Position numbers and translations under genes: made by a program
DNA from: Methylobacterium fujisawaense
Lineage (GTDB): Bacteria > Pseudomonadota > Alphaproteobacteria > Rhizobiales > Beijerinckiaceae
Assembly (NCBI RefSeq): GCF_014138435.1
Contig: NZ_JACJIM010000010.1
Location: 62,001 to 126,000 of the forward strand
Direction of reading: 5' to 3'
Length of the DNA stretch: 64,000 nucleotides
Notes under the pieces: generated by a model
Database searches by the model: none
What the model was told of the DNA's origin: nothing
What the model saw: the letters and a program-made list of their open reading frames with translations, nothing else
In this document: positions 1-8,881 of the stretch, piece after piece
Position numbering within the stretch: position 1 is the first letter of the stretch
How the letters are laid out: every line of letters begins with the position of its first letter

Positions 1-1
1 C

Positions 2-667
2 GCCCTGAAGATCGTGCTCCGCCCCGACCTGTCGGTGATCGACGCGGCGGTGATGGGCCAGCCCGTCACCTACAAGCTCGGCACGGCCGGACGGCACGCG
101 GCGCTGAACTCGCTCGGCGTCATGGCGGTGGTCCACAGCCTCGGGGCCGACCTCGCCCGCGCCGCCCTGTCTCTGGGCAGCCTGACGCCGCCGGCGGGCC
201 GCGGCGAGCGCACCGCCCTCGAGATCGGTGGCGGCACCGCCTACCTCGTGGACGAGAGCTACAACGCCAACCCCGTCGCGGTCCGCGCGGCGCTGGCGAC
301 GCTCGCCGGGATCGAGACCGGACCCCGCGGACGCCGGATCGCGGTGCTGGGCGACATGCTGGAACTCGGCGCCGCCGCGCCCGACCTGCACCGCGGCCTC
401 GCGGAGGCGATCGAGGCGGCACGGATCGACCTCGTCTTCACGGCCGGTCCGCTGATGCGCCACCTGTTCGAGGCCCTGCCGGTGAGCCGCCGCGGCGCCG
501 TGACCGACACCGCCGCCGACCTGCTCGAGCCGCTCGCCCGGAATCTCAGATCCGGCGACGTCGTCATGGTAAAGGGATCGAACGGCAGCCGCATGGGCCG
601 GATTGTCGAGGCGCTGAAAGCCCGCTACGCGGTCGATCCGACCCGGCGGACCCAGGCCGTCCCGTGA
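2..667 (+). CDS. murF: MurF (UDP-MurNAc-tripeptide--D-Ala-D-Ala ligase), 3' part
   Basis: The frame is open from the window edge, so the N-terminus and ATP-binding P-loop lie outside; about 221 residues remain. They carry the Mur ligase end of the central domain and the C-terminal domain, including the family motif DESYNANP (residues ~82-89 counting from the first in-frame GTG at 14) followed by VLGDMLELG. MurF adds D-Ala-D-Ala to UDP-MurNAc-tripeptide in the cytoplasm, the last soluble step before MraY. It is followed by mraY after 77 bases on the same strand, the usual dcw order. Family membership is secure from motif and context; only the length of the missing part is unknown. Confidence 0.95.
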   Translation, partial: ALKIVLRPDLSVIDAAVMGQPVTYKLGTAGRHAALNSLGVMAVVHSLGADLARAALSLGSLTPPAGRGERTALEIGGGTAYLVDESYNANPVAVRAALATLAGIETGPRGRRIAVLGDMLELGAAAPDLHRGLAEAIEAARIDLVFTAGPLMRHLFEALPVSRRGAVTDTAADLLEPLARNLRSGDVVMVKGSNGSRMGRIVEALKARYAVDPTRRTQAVP

Positions 668-744
668 CCGGCACGTCCGCGCGTTCGGCGCAGCCGGCGC
701 CGCTCCCCGAAACCTGAGCCTGAACAAGGGGGCCGAGCGCCCGG

Positions 745-1830
745 ATGCTGTACCTTCTCTCGGACCTGAGCAGCGCCTTCACGCCGCTCAACGTGTTCCG
801 CTACATCACCTTCCGCACCGGCGGCGCGCTGTTCACCGCGGGCCTTTTCGTGTTCTGGTTCGGCCCCTGGATCATCTCGCTGCTGCGGATCCGCCAGGGC
901 AAGGGTCAGCCGATCCGCGAGGACGGGCCGCAGACCCATCTGCTGACCAAGCGCGGCACGCCGACCATGGGCGGCCTGATGATCCTGGCCGGCGCCGTGG
1001 TGGCGATCCTGCTCTGGGCCAACCCGCGCAACCACTATGTCTGGGTGACGCTGACCGTCACGCTCGGCTTCGGTGCGATCGGCTTCTACGACGATTACCT
1101 CAAGGTCACGAAGCAGTCGCACAAGGGGTTCTCGGGCAAGTTCCGCCTCGCCCTCGAGGCCGTGATCGCCATGGCGGCCTGCTTCACCGTCGCGGTCTAT
1201 TCCCCCGCCGCCCTCCAGAACCAGCTCGCCTTCCCGGTGTTCAAGGACGCCCTCCTCAATCTCGGCTGGTTCTACCCGTTGTTCGGCGCCTTCGTGATCG
1301 TCGGGGCGGGCAATTCCGTGAACATGACCGACGGCCTCGATGGCCTGGCGATCGTGCCGGTGATGATCGCCTGCGGCACCTTCGGGTTCATCGCCTATCT
1401 CGTCGGCAACTCGTTCACCGCCAGCTATCTGCAGGTGAACTACGTCCGCGACACGGGCGAACTGGCCGTGGTCTGCGGCGCGGTGATCGGTGCCGGTCTC
1501 GGCTTCCTCTGGTTCAACGCGCCGCCGGCCCAGATCTTCATGGGTGACACCGGCTCCCTGGCGCTGGGTGGCCTGCTCGGCTCCATCGCGGTGGCGACGA
1601 AGCACGAGATCGTCCTGGCGATCGTCGGCGGGCTGTTCGTCCTGGAGATGATGTCGGTGATCATCCAGGTTGCCTCGTTCAAGCTCACGGGCAAGCGCGT
1701 CTTCCGCATGGCGCCGATCCACCACCATTTCGAGCAGAAGGGCTGGAAGGAGCCGCAGGTGGTGATCCGCTTCTGGATCATCGCGGTGATCCTGGCGATG
1801 GCCGGTCTGGCGACGCTGAAGCTGCGCTGA
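745..1830 (+). CDS. mraY: MraY (phospho-MurNAc-pentapeptide transferase)
   Basis: 361 residues, normal family length, with about ten hydrophobic membrane segments. It transfers phospho-MurNAc-pentapeptide to undecaprenyl phosphate on the inner face of the plasma membrane, making lipid I. Visible signatures are TPTMGGLMI near residue 72, the FYDDYLK aspartate motif near residue 114, NMTDGLDGLA near residue 193 and the MAPIHHHFE loop near residue 323. The start ATG follows a G-rich stretch (caaggggg about 15 bases upstream). It lies between murF and murD in the standard dcw order, but 201 bases holding a palindromic repeat separate it from murD. Confidence 0.97.
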   Translation: MLYLLSDLSSAFTPLNVFRYITFRTGGALFTAGLFVFWFGPWIISLLRIRQGKGQPIREDGPQTHLLTKRGTPTMGGLMILAGAVVAILLWANPRNHYVWVTLTVTLGFGAIGFYDDYLKVTKQSHKGFSGKFRLALEAVIAMAACFTVAVYSPAALQNQLAFPVFKDALLNLGWFYPLFGAFVIVGAGNSVNMTDGLDGLAIVPVMIACGTFGFIAYLVGNSFTASYLQVNYVRDTGELAVVCGAVIGAGLGFLWFNAPPAQIFMGDTGSLALGGLLGSIAVATKHEIVLAIVGGLFVLEMMSVIIQVASFKLTGKRVFRMAPIHHHFEQKGWKEPQVVIRFWIIAVILAMAGLATLKLR

Positions 1831-1877
1831 AAAACTGTGCTAGAGGGGCGATGAAAGTGGGCGATCCCACGCTCGCC

Positions 1878-1983
1878 CTCATCCTGAGGTGCTGCGCAGC
1901 AGCCTCGAAGGAGCCCTCCAGCCGGCCACGCGATCCCTGGAGCCCTTCGAGACCTCCGCTGCGCGCCGGCACGACGGGATGAG
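1878..1983. repeat. Palindromic intergenic repeat element between mraY and murD
   Basis: The segment opens with CTCATCCTGAGGTGC and closes with GCACGACGGGATGAG, an imperfect inverted repeat. Inner arms also pair: CTCGAAGGAGCCCTCCAG against CTGGAGCCCTTCGAG. The result is a roughly 106-base imperfect cruciform confined to the spacer. This CTCATCCTGAGG...GGGATGAG type is, to my recollection, a common dispersed palindromic unit in Methylobacterium and Bradyrhizobium genomes; that is knowledge, not shown here, because only one copy is in this window. It could form a transcript hairpin between mraY and murD. Confidence 0.7.
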
Positions 1984-2031
1984 ACGGCGGGCGGGATCGG
2001 CCGGGTTCGGCTGCCGCATCCAGAGTTCCGC

Positions 2032-3396
2032 ATGACCCCCGTCACCGTCTTCCAGGAAAAGACCGTCGCCCTGTTCGGACTCGGCGGCTCCGGACTTGCC
2101 ACGGCGCTGGCGTTGAAGGCCGGCGGCGCGGGGGTGCAGGCCTGGGACGACAATGCCGACAGCCTCGCGCGGGCGCGGGAGGCCGGGATCGAGACGCGGG
2201 ACCTGCGCGAGGCCGACTGGTCCGGCTTCGCCGCCCTCGTGCTCAGCCCGGGCGTGCCGCTGACCCATCCCGAGCCGCACTGGAGCGTCCGGCTCGCCCG
2301 GGACGCGGGCGTCGCGATCATCGGCGACATCGAGCTGTTCTGCCGGGAGCGGCGGGCCCAGGCGGCGGGGGCGCCGTTCGTGGCGATCACCGGGACCAAC
2401 GGCAAGTCGACCACCACGGCGCTGATCGCCCATGTCCTCGCCCAGGCGGGCCGCGACGTTCAGATGGGCGGCAATATCGGCACCGCGATCCTGTCGCTGG
2501 AGCCCCCCGCGGCGGACCGCGTCCATGTGATCGAGATGTCGTCGTTCCAGATCGACCTGACGCCGAGCCTCGACCCGAGCGTCGGCGTGCTGATGAACAT
2601 CACCCCCGACCATCTCGACCGCCACGGCACCATGGAGCAGTACGCGGCCATCAAGGAGCGCCTGATCCAGGGCGCCGGCCTCGCGGTGGTCGGCATCGAC
2701 GACGCGCCGAGCCGGGCGATCGCCGACCGGCGCGGCGCCGACCTCGTGCGCGTCCACGTGCCCCACGGCGACGTGCTGTGCACCGACGCGCTGACGGTGC
2801 GCGAGGGGATCGTCCGCGATGTCGACGGCACGGCGCTCGCGGACGTCAACGGGATCGGCTCCCTCCGGGGGGCACATAACTGGCAGAATGCAGGCGTTGC
2901 GGTGGCGGTGGCGCGGGCCCTCGGCCTGTCGCCGGAGCAGATCCAGGCGGGTCTGACGTCCTTTCCGGGCCTGCCGCACCGGATGGAGGAGGTGGGACGG
3001 CGCGGCCACGTCCTGTTCGTCAACGATTCCAAGGCGACCAACGCCGATTCCACCGAGAAGGCGCTCACCGCCTTCCGGGACATCCACTGGATCCTCGGCG
3101 GCAAGGCCAAGGAGGGCGGCATCTTCCCGCTGGTGCCGTATTTCGAGCGGGTCGCCCACGCCTACCTGATTGGCGCCGCCTCGGATGCCTTCGCGGCGAC
3201 CCTGGAGGGCGCAGTGCCCTACACCCGCTGCGAGACCCTCGAGAACGCCGTCCCGAAGGCTGCCGAGAACGCCGCCGCCTCGGGCGCGCCGGAGCCGGTG
3301 GTGCTGCTGTCACCGGCCTGCGCGTCCTACGACCAGTTCCGGAACTTCGAGATCCGCGGCAACCGCTTCCGCGAGCTGGTCCAGGCGCTGCCCTGA
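2032..3396 (+). CDS. murD: MurD (UDP-MurNAc-L-Ala--D-Glu ligase)
   Basis: 454 residues, typical for MurD. It ligates D-glutamate to UDP-MurNAc-L-alanine with ATP in the cytoplasm. The order is a Rossmann-like N-terminal domain (VALFGLGGSG near 12-21), the ATP P-loop TGTNGKST at 120-127, the Mur ligase motif near NITPDHLDRHGT, and a C-terminal domain with LPHRMEEV and NDSKATNADST, which are MurD hallmarks. It starts at ATG 2032 just after the palindromic repeat and ends 13 bases before the stop of the convergent chemoreceptor gene. Normal dcw membership; nothing looks broken. Confidence 0.97.
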   Translation: MTPVTVFQEKTVALFGLGGSGLATALALKAGGAGVQAWDDNADSLARAREAGIETRDLREADWSGFAALVLSPGVPLTHPEPHWSVRLARDAGVAIIGDIELFCRERRAQAAGAPFVAITGTNGKSTTTALIAHVLAQAGRDVQMGGNIGTAILSLEPPAADRVHVIEMSSFQIDLTPSLDPSVGVLMNITPDHLDRHGTMEQYAAIKERLIQGAGLAVVGIDDAPSRAIADRRGADLVRVHVPHGDVLCTDALTVREGIVRDVDGTALADVNGIGSLRGAHNWQNAGVAVAVARALGLSPEQIQAGLTSFPGLPHRMEEVGRRGHVLFVNDSKATNADSTEKALTAFRDIHWILGGKAKEGGIFPLVPYFERVAHAYLIGAASDAFAATLEGAVPYTRCETLENAVPKAAENAAASGAPEPVVLLSPACASYDQFRNFEIRGNRFRELVQALP

Positions 3397-3409
3397 GGGT
3401 GCGCCGCTC

Positions 3410-4885
3410 TCAGCGCGCGAGAACCTTGGCGGCGTCGCGGGTGGTGCCGACCGCCTGCGAGACGTTGGCCACCGACTGGACGATCGCCCCGATATTGCCG
3501 GTGATGGCCGTGACGGCGCCCGCGGCGCTCTGCATGTTCTCGGCGAGGTCCCGGGTCACGGTGCTCTGCTCCTCGATGGCGGCCGCGGTGGCCACCACGG
3601 TCTCGCGCATCACCGAGACCGAGGATCCGATCGAACTGAGCGCCTGCACGACCTCCTGCGAGACGCGCTGCACGCTGGCGATCTCGCCGTTGATCTGGCC
3701 GGTGGCGCGCGCCGCCTGATCGGCCAGCGCCTTCACCTCCGAGGCCACGACCGCGAAGCCGCGGCCCGCCGCCCCCGCCCGGGCGGCCTCGATGGTGGCG
3801 TTCAGCGCCAGCAGGTTGATCTGGCCGGCGATATCCCGGATCAGGCCGACGATGCCGGTCATCGCGGTGGCGGTCTCGGCGAGGCGCTTGGTGTGGCCAT
3901 CCGCGTCCTGGACGCAGGCATAGGCGGTGTCGGTGGCGCCCTGGGAGCGCACGATGCTCTGGGACATCTCCGCCACCGACGCCGCGAGTTCCTCGGCCGC
4001 GGCCGCGACGGTCTGGACGTTGCCGGCGGTGGAATCCGCCGCCGACGAGGCCAGCGCGGCCGCCTTCGTCGAATGCGTCACCGCCTGCTCGATCTCGCCG
4101 AAATTCTGGTCGATGAGCGTCCGGAGATTGGCGAGCAGCCGGACCTGATCGCTGATGTCGGTGGCGAACTTCACCACCTTGTAGGGCCGGCCGGCGGCAT
4201 CGAGGATCGGGTTGTAGGAGGCCTGGATCCAGACCTCGCGGCCGTCCTTGCCGATCCGCCGGAACTGGGCGGCCTGATAGGTTCCGTTCCGCAGGGCCGC
4301 CCAGAAGGCCCGGTACCCCTCGCTCTCGCGGTGGGCGGGGTCCACGAACAGGCTGTGATGCTGCCCGATCACCTCGTCGCGGGTGTAGCCCATCGCAGTC
4401 AGGAAATTGTTGTTGACCGCCGTCACCGTGCCGTCGAGATCGAAGGCGATGACCGCCTGCACCTTGTCGATCGCGGCGATCTGGCCGGCGCGGTCGGCCT
4501 CCTCGGTCCGCTGCTGCGTGATGTCGGTGGCGAACTTCACCACCTTGTAGGGGCGGCCGCGGACGTCGAGCATCGGATTGTACGAGGCCTGGATCCAGAT
4601 CGGCCGGCCGCCGCGGCCCACCCGCTGAAATTGACCGGATTCGAATGCGCCGGACCGAAGGCGTTCCCAGAAGGCCCGGTAGTCCGGCGCGTCCCGCTGG
4701 GCCGGATCCATGAACAGGCTGTGGTGCTGCCCGACGATCTCGGGCAGCGTGTACCCGACGACGTCGAGGAAATTGCGGTTCGCCGAGAGGATCCGCCCGG
4801 CCAGATCGAACTCGATCACGCCCTGAACCCGGTCGAGGGCCGCGAGCTTGGCATGCGCTTCACGGACGTTCAGGGCAGAAAACAT
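3410..4885 (-). CDS. Soluble PAS-PAS methyl-accepting chemotaxis protein
   Basis: About 491 residues from ATG 4885, chosen because GAGGAAG lies 11 bases upstream and the first PAS domain follows directly; the open frame extends further upstream but that part is unlikely to be coding. Two near-duplicate PAS domains (about 10-125 and 135-247) share QHHSLF, IQASYNP and RPYKVVKFATDI, which suggests tandem duplication. The rest is an MCP signalling domain with the conserved hairpin tip region (QINLLALNATIEAARAG). No transmembrane segment or HAMP is seen, so it should be cytoplasmic and sense through PAS-bound cofactor or ligand, signalling to CheA/CheW. It sits antisense inside the dcw cluster between murD and ftsW, an unexpected place. 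Confidence 0.9.
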   Translation of the reverse strand: MFSALNVREAHAKLAALDRVQGVIEFDLAGRILSANRNFLDVVGYTLPEIVGQHHSLFMDPAQRDAPDYRAFWERLRSGAFESGQFQRVGRGGRPIWIQASYNPMLDVRGRPYKVVKFATDITQQRTEEADRAGQIAAIDKVQAVIAFDLDGTVTAVNNNFLTAMGYTRDEVIGQHHSLFVDPAHRESEGYRAFWAALRNGTYQAAQFRRIGKDGREVWIQASYNPILDAAGRPYKVVKFATDISDQVRLLANLRTLIDQNFGEIEQAVTHSTKAAALASSAADSTAGNVQTVAAAAEELAASVAEMSQSIVRSQGATDTAYACVQDADGHTKRLAETATAMTGIVGLIRDIAGQINLLALNATIEAARAGAAGRGFAVVASEVKALADQAARATGQINGEIASVQRVSQEVVQALSSIGSSVSVMRETVVATAAAIEEQSTVTRDLAENMQSAAGAVTAITGNIGAIVQSVANVSQAVGTTRDAAKVLAR

Positions 4886-5148
4886 GGCGCGTCGGCTTCC
4901 TCTGGGCGGGCCAGGCGCAGCGCGCCTCGACCCGCCGGGGGTACACCTGAAAGTTGCAATGGGAAGATTAACATAGGGTGTCTTTATACCAGTATAAAAC
5001 CGGTCGAATACAGCACTCCACCGCAGGCCGGTTTCGCGGCGGCCGAAAGCCCACGCGGCGACCATAAGGCTCCGTTTACCATTCCTGCACAGGATCAGGC
5101 CCGACCCGCGCGGATCGGCATCCGCGCGGCCTGGAGTCGTTGCCCGGC

Positions 5149-6315
5149 ATGATGTCACGCGCGGAACGCACGCCCCTGACGGACTGGTGGTGGACCGTGG
5201 ACCGCGGTCTGCTCGCGGCCCTGTTCGCGCTGATGATCGCGGGTCTGGTCTTCCTGATGGGCGGCGGCCCCCCGGTGGCCGAACGCATCGGCCTCCCGAC
5301 CTTCTACTTCCTCAACCGGCAGGCGATGTACCTCGCGCCGACCATCCTGCTGATCTGCGCGGTGTCGTTCCTGTCGCTGCGCGGCATCCGGCGGCTCGCG
5401 CTGGTCACCTGGGTCTGCGGCGTCGTCCTGTGCCTGCTCGCCGGCAAGTTCGGGCCCGAGATCAAGGGCGCGCACCGCTGGATCCAGTTCGGCTCCTTCG
5501 GCCTGCAGCCCTCGGAGTTCGTGAAGCCCGCCTTCGTGGTCGTCGCCGCCTGGGCCTTCTCGGAAGGCGCCCAGCGCCGCGACATGCCGGGCGGGATCCT
5601 CGCCCTGCTGCTGCTGCCGATCACCATCGTGCCGCTGCTGCTCCAGCCCGATTTCGGCCAGACCATGCTGATTACCATGGTGTGGTGCGCGCTGTTCTTC
5701 GTGGCCGGCCTCCACCTGATCTGGGTGGCCGTCCTCGGCGTGCTGGGCCTCGGAGGCGTGTTCGCTGCCTATCTGTTCTTCCATCACGTGCGTGAGCGCT
5801 TCAACAAGTTCCTCGACCGGGATTCCGGCGGCGGCTTCCAGGATTTCTGGTCGCGGGAATCCTTCCGTTCGGGCGGCTGGTTCGGCACCGGGCCGGGGGA
5901 GGGCGTGGCCAAGCGCCACCTGCCGGACGCGCATACCGACTTCATCTTCTCGGTCACCGGCGAGGAGTTCGGCGTGATCGTCTGCCTGTGCCTCGTGGCC
6001 CTGTTCGCCTTCATCGTCCTGCGCGGCCTCAAGCTCGCCCGCCGCACCGACGACACCTTCTCGCGGCTGGCGATCACCGGCCTGACCACGCTGTTCGGCC
6101 TCCAGGCCTGCATCAACATGGCGGTGAACACCCAGCTGATGCCCGCCAAGGGCATGACGCTGCCTTTCGTCTCCTACGGCGGCTCCTCGCTGATCTCGCT
6201 GGCGCTCGGCACCGGCTTCCTCGTCGCCCTGACCCGCAAGCGTCCCCGCACCGTGATGCTCAGCCAGAAGCCCCCCGGCACCGCGCCGGCCACCGTCGCC
6301 GGAGTGATGCGGTGA
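5149..6315 (+). CDS. ftsW: FtsW (lipid II polymerase of the divisome)
   Basis: 388 residues from ATG 5149; GGAG lies 12 bases upstream, while an in-frame TTG at 5140 is too close to it. SEDS family membrane protein with about ten hydrophobic helices. Visible signatures are GAHRWIQFG, the LQPSEFVKPA motif, and the C-terminal PFVSYGGSSL. It polymerises lipid II into septal glycan with its partner class B penicillin-binding protein. The 3' end overlaps murG (GTGA), so the two are translationally coupled. It is separated from murD by the antisense chemoreceptor, so transcription probably restarts in the 254-base AT-richer spacer upstream. Confidence 0.96.
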   Translation: MMSRAERTPLTDWWWTVDRGLLAALFALMIAGLVFLMGGGPPVAERIGLPTFYFLNRQAMYLAPTILLICAVSFLSLRGIRRLALVTWVCGVVLCLLAGKFGPEIKGAHRWIQFGSFGLQPSEFVKPAFVVVAAWAFSEGAQRRDMPGGILALLLLPITIVPLLLQPDFGQTMLITMVWCALFFVAGLHLIWVAVLGVLGLGGVFAAYLFFHHVRERFNKFLDRDSGGGFQDFWSRESFRSGGWFGTGPGEGVAKRHLPDAHTDFIFSVTGEEFGVIVCLCLVALFAFIVLRGLKLARRTDDTFSRLAITGLTTLFGLQACINMAVNTQLMPAKGMTLPFVSYGGSSLISLALGTGFLVALTRKRPRTVMLSQKPPGTAPATVAGVMR

Positions 6316-7421
6316 CGGTCTTCACCCCCACGATCCTGCTCTGCGCGGGTGGAACCGGCGGCCACCTGTTCCCGGCCGAGAGCCTCGCCCACGCGCTGCG
6401 CGCCCGCGGCATCCGGGTGGCCCTAGCCACCGACGCCCGGGTCGATGCCATCGCGTCCGAGTTCCCGGCCTCCGAGGTCGTCACCATCGCCTCGGCGACG
6501 CCGTCCGGCCGCTCGCCGCTGAAGCGGGCCGGCGCCGTGCTGACCCTGGGCCGCGGCTTCGGCGTGGCCGCGAAGGAGATCCGACGGATCAACCCGGCCG
6601 CCATCGTGGGCTTCGGGGGCTATCCGACCGTCCCGCCGGTGCTGGCCGGCCAGATCCTGCGCGTGCCGACGATCCTGCACGAGCAGAATGCCGTGATGGG
6701 CAGGGCCAACGCCTTCCTGGCGCGGGGCGCCCGCACCATCGCCACCGGCTTCAAGGACGTGCGCGGCGTGCCCGAGAAGGCCAAAGCCCCGCGGATCCAC
6801 ACCGGCAACCCGCTTCGCCCGGCGGTGATCGAGGCGGCGAAGATCCCGTATCCCCCCTTCGGTCCGGATGACGCCCTGCGACTCCTGGTGTTCGGCGGCA
6901 GCCAGGGCGCCCGCGTGATGGGCGAGGTCGTGCCCGAGGCGATCGCCCGTCTGCCCGAAGCGCTGCGCGCCCGGCTGCACCTCGTCCAGCAGGTCCGGCC
7001 CGAGGACCTGACGGCGGTGCAGAACCGCTACCTCGCCATGGGTCTCGCGGGGATCGAGGCGGCGCCGTTCTTCAAGGACCTGCCGGCCCGCATGGCCGCG
7101 AGCCACCTCGTGGTCTCGCGCTCGGGGGCCTCGACGGTCTCCGAACTGGCGGCGATCGGCCGCCCGGCGATCCTGGTCCCGCTGCCCGGCTCGCTGGATC
7201 AGGACCAGGCTGCCAACGCCGCGACCCTCGACGCGATCGGCGCGGCGCTGGCGGTGAAACAGTCGGATTTCACGCCTGAGCGCCTCGCCGCGGACCTCAC
7301 GGCCTGCTTCGAGACGCCGGCAAAATTGACCGCAGCGGCCGATGCGGCCAGAAGCGCGGGCATCCATGACGCCGCCGAGAGGCTGGCCGAGGTCGTCGTC
7401 GAGACGGCCGCCCGCACCTGA
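6312..7421 (+). CDS. murG: MurG (UDP-GlcNAc:lipid I N-acetylglucosaminyltransferase)
   Basis: 369 residues from GTG 6312, whose codon overlaps the ftsW stop as GTGA. GT-B fold glycosyltransferase that adds GlcNAc to lipid I on the cytoplasmic membrane face, giving lipid II. The N-terminal loop CAGGTGGHLFPA, the second loop VGFGGYPTVPP, LHEQNAVMGRAN, the C-domain GGSQGA loop and the donor-site SRSGASTVSEL are all visible and in order. Start choice rests on these first residues and on the coupling with ftsW. Standard dcw position ahead of murC. Confidence 0.97.
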   Translation: MTVFTPTILLCAGGTGGHLFPAESLAHALRARGIRVALATDARVDAIASEFPASEVVTIASATPSGRSPLKRAGAVLTLGRGFGVAAKEIRRINPAAIVGFGGYPTVPPVLAGQILRVPTILHEQNAVMGRANAFLARGARTIATGFKDVRGVPEKAKAPRIHTGNPLRPAVIEAAKIPYPPFGPDDALRLLVFGGSQGARVMGEVVPEAIARLPEALRARLHLVQQVRPEDLTAVQNRYLAMGLAGIEAAPFFKDLPARMAASHLVVSRSGASTVSELAAIGRPAILVPLPGSLDQDQAANAATLDAIGAALAVKQSDFTPERLAADLTACFETPAKLTAAADAARSAGIHDAAERLAEVVVETAART

Positions 7422-7470
7422 TCCTCCCGGGATTCCGCACCGGCGATCCCGACACCAGACGGTTCGACCC

Positions 7471-8877
7471 ATGAAGCTGCCCGACAAGCTCGGACCCATC
7501 CACTTCATCGGCATCGGCGGTATCGGCATGTCCGGCATCGCCGAGGTGATGCACAACCTCGGCTACACGGTGCAGGGGTCGGACGCCTCGGACAACACCA
7601 ATGTCCGCCGTCTCGCCGAGAAGGGCATGCGCACCTTCGTGGGCCACGACGCCCAGAACGTCGAGGAGGCGGCCCTGGTCGTCGTCTCCACGGCGATCCA
7701 GCGCGACAATCCCGAGCTGCAAGCCGCCCGGGAGCGCCGTCTGCCGGTGGTGCGCCGGGCCGAGATGCTGGCGGAGCTGATGCGCTTCAAGTCCTGCGTG
7801 GCCATCGCGGGCACGCACGGCAAGACCACGACCACGTCGCTGGTCGCGACGCTGCTGCTGGCCGGCAACCTCGACCCGACGGTGATCAACGGCGGCATCA
7901 TCAACGCCTTCGGCACCAATGCCCGCATGGGCGAGGGCGACTGGATGGTGGTGGAGGCCGACGAGTCCGACGGCACCTTCCTGAAGCTGCCGGCGGACGT
8001 CGCCATCGTCACCAACATCGACCCCGAGCATCTCGATCATTTCGGCTCGTTCGATGCCGTGAAGGACGCGTTCCGGCGTTTCATCGACAACATCCCGTTC
8101 TACGGCTTCGCGGTGATGTGCATCGACCATCCGGTGGTGCAGGATCTCGTCGGCCATATCGAGGACCGGCGGATCATCACCTACGGCGAGAACCCGCAGG
8201 CGGACGTGCGCCTGATCGACGTGGACCTGCGCGGCGGCCAGAGCCGCTTCCGGGTGATGATCCGCGACCGCCGCCCCGGCTACCGGATGGAGATGGAGGA
8301 CCTGGTCCTGCCGATGCCGGGCAAGCACAACGCGCTCAACGCCACGGCGGCGCTCGCGGTGGCGCACGAGCTCGGCGTGAAGCCCGACGCGATCCGCCAG
8401 GCGCTCGCCGGCTTCGGCGGCGTCAAACGGCGCTTCACCCGCACCGGCGAGTGGAACGGCGCGACGATCTTCGACGATTACGGACACCATCCGGTGGAGA
8501 TCAAGGCGGTGCTCAAGGCCGCGCGCGCCTCGACCGAGCACGGCGTGATCGCCGTGGTGCAGCCACACCGCTATACCCGGCTGCAATCGCTCTTCGACGA
8601 TTTCTGCACCTGCTTCAACGATGCCGACACGGTGATCGTGGCGCCGGTCTACGCGGCCGGCGAGACGCCGATCGAGGGCTTCGACCGCGACAGCCTCGTG
8701 GCGGGCCTGCGCTCCCGCGGCCACCGCGACGCCCGGGCGCTGGAGCGGCCTGAGGAACTTTCGGGGATCATCGCGGAGCTCGCCAAGCCGGGCGACTACG
8801 TGGTGTGCCTCGGGGCCGGTACGATCACCCAATGGGCCTACGCGCTGCCGGGCGAATTGGCCGCGCGGGGACGGTAA
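7471..8877 (+). CDS. murC: MurC (UDP-MurNAc--L-alanine ligase)
   Basis: 468 residues from ATG 7471. It adds L-alanine to UDP-MurNAc, the first amino acid of the stem peptide. The UDP-binding motif HFIGIGGIGMSGIAE is at residues 11-25, the ATP P-loop AGTHGKTTT at 113-121, then VEADESDGTF and the DDYGHHP motif of MurC/Mpl enzymes, and a C-terminal QPHRYTR segment. It is 49 bases after murG. Only four bases separate its stop from the decayed DUF559 open frame, so that frame is probably carried on the murC transcript. Confidence 0.97.
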   Translation: MKLPDKLGPIHFIGIGGIGMSGIAEVMHNLGYTVQGSDASDNTNVRRLAEKGMRTFVGHDAQNVEEAALVVVSTAIQRDNPELQAARERRLPVVRRAEMLAELMRFKSCVAIAGTHGKTTTTSLVATLLLAGNLDPTVINGGIINAFGTNARMGEGDWMVVEADESDGTFLKLPADVAIVTNIDPEHLDHFGSFDAVKDAFRRFIDNIPFYGFAVMCIDHPVVQDLVGHIEDRRIITYGENPQADVRLIDVDLRGGQSRFRVMIRDRRPGYRMEMEDLVLPMPGKHNALNATAALAVAHELGVKPDAIRQALAGFGGVKRRFTRTGEWNGATIFDDYGHHPVEIKAVLKAARASTEHGVIAVVQPHRYTRLQSLFDDFCTCFNDADTVIVAPVYAAGETPIEGFDRDSLVAGLRSRGHRDARALERPEELSGIIAELAKPGDYVVCLGAGTITQWAYALPGELAARGR

Positions 8878-8881
8878 GGGG

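Noticed and set aside
4886..5158. N-terminal extension of the chemoreceptor to 5158
   Set aside because: The extra 91 residues lack structure, overlap the AT-rich spacer and the ftsW start, while ATG 4885 has GAGGAAG upstream.
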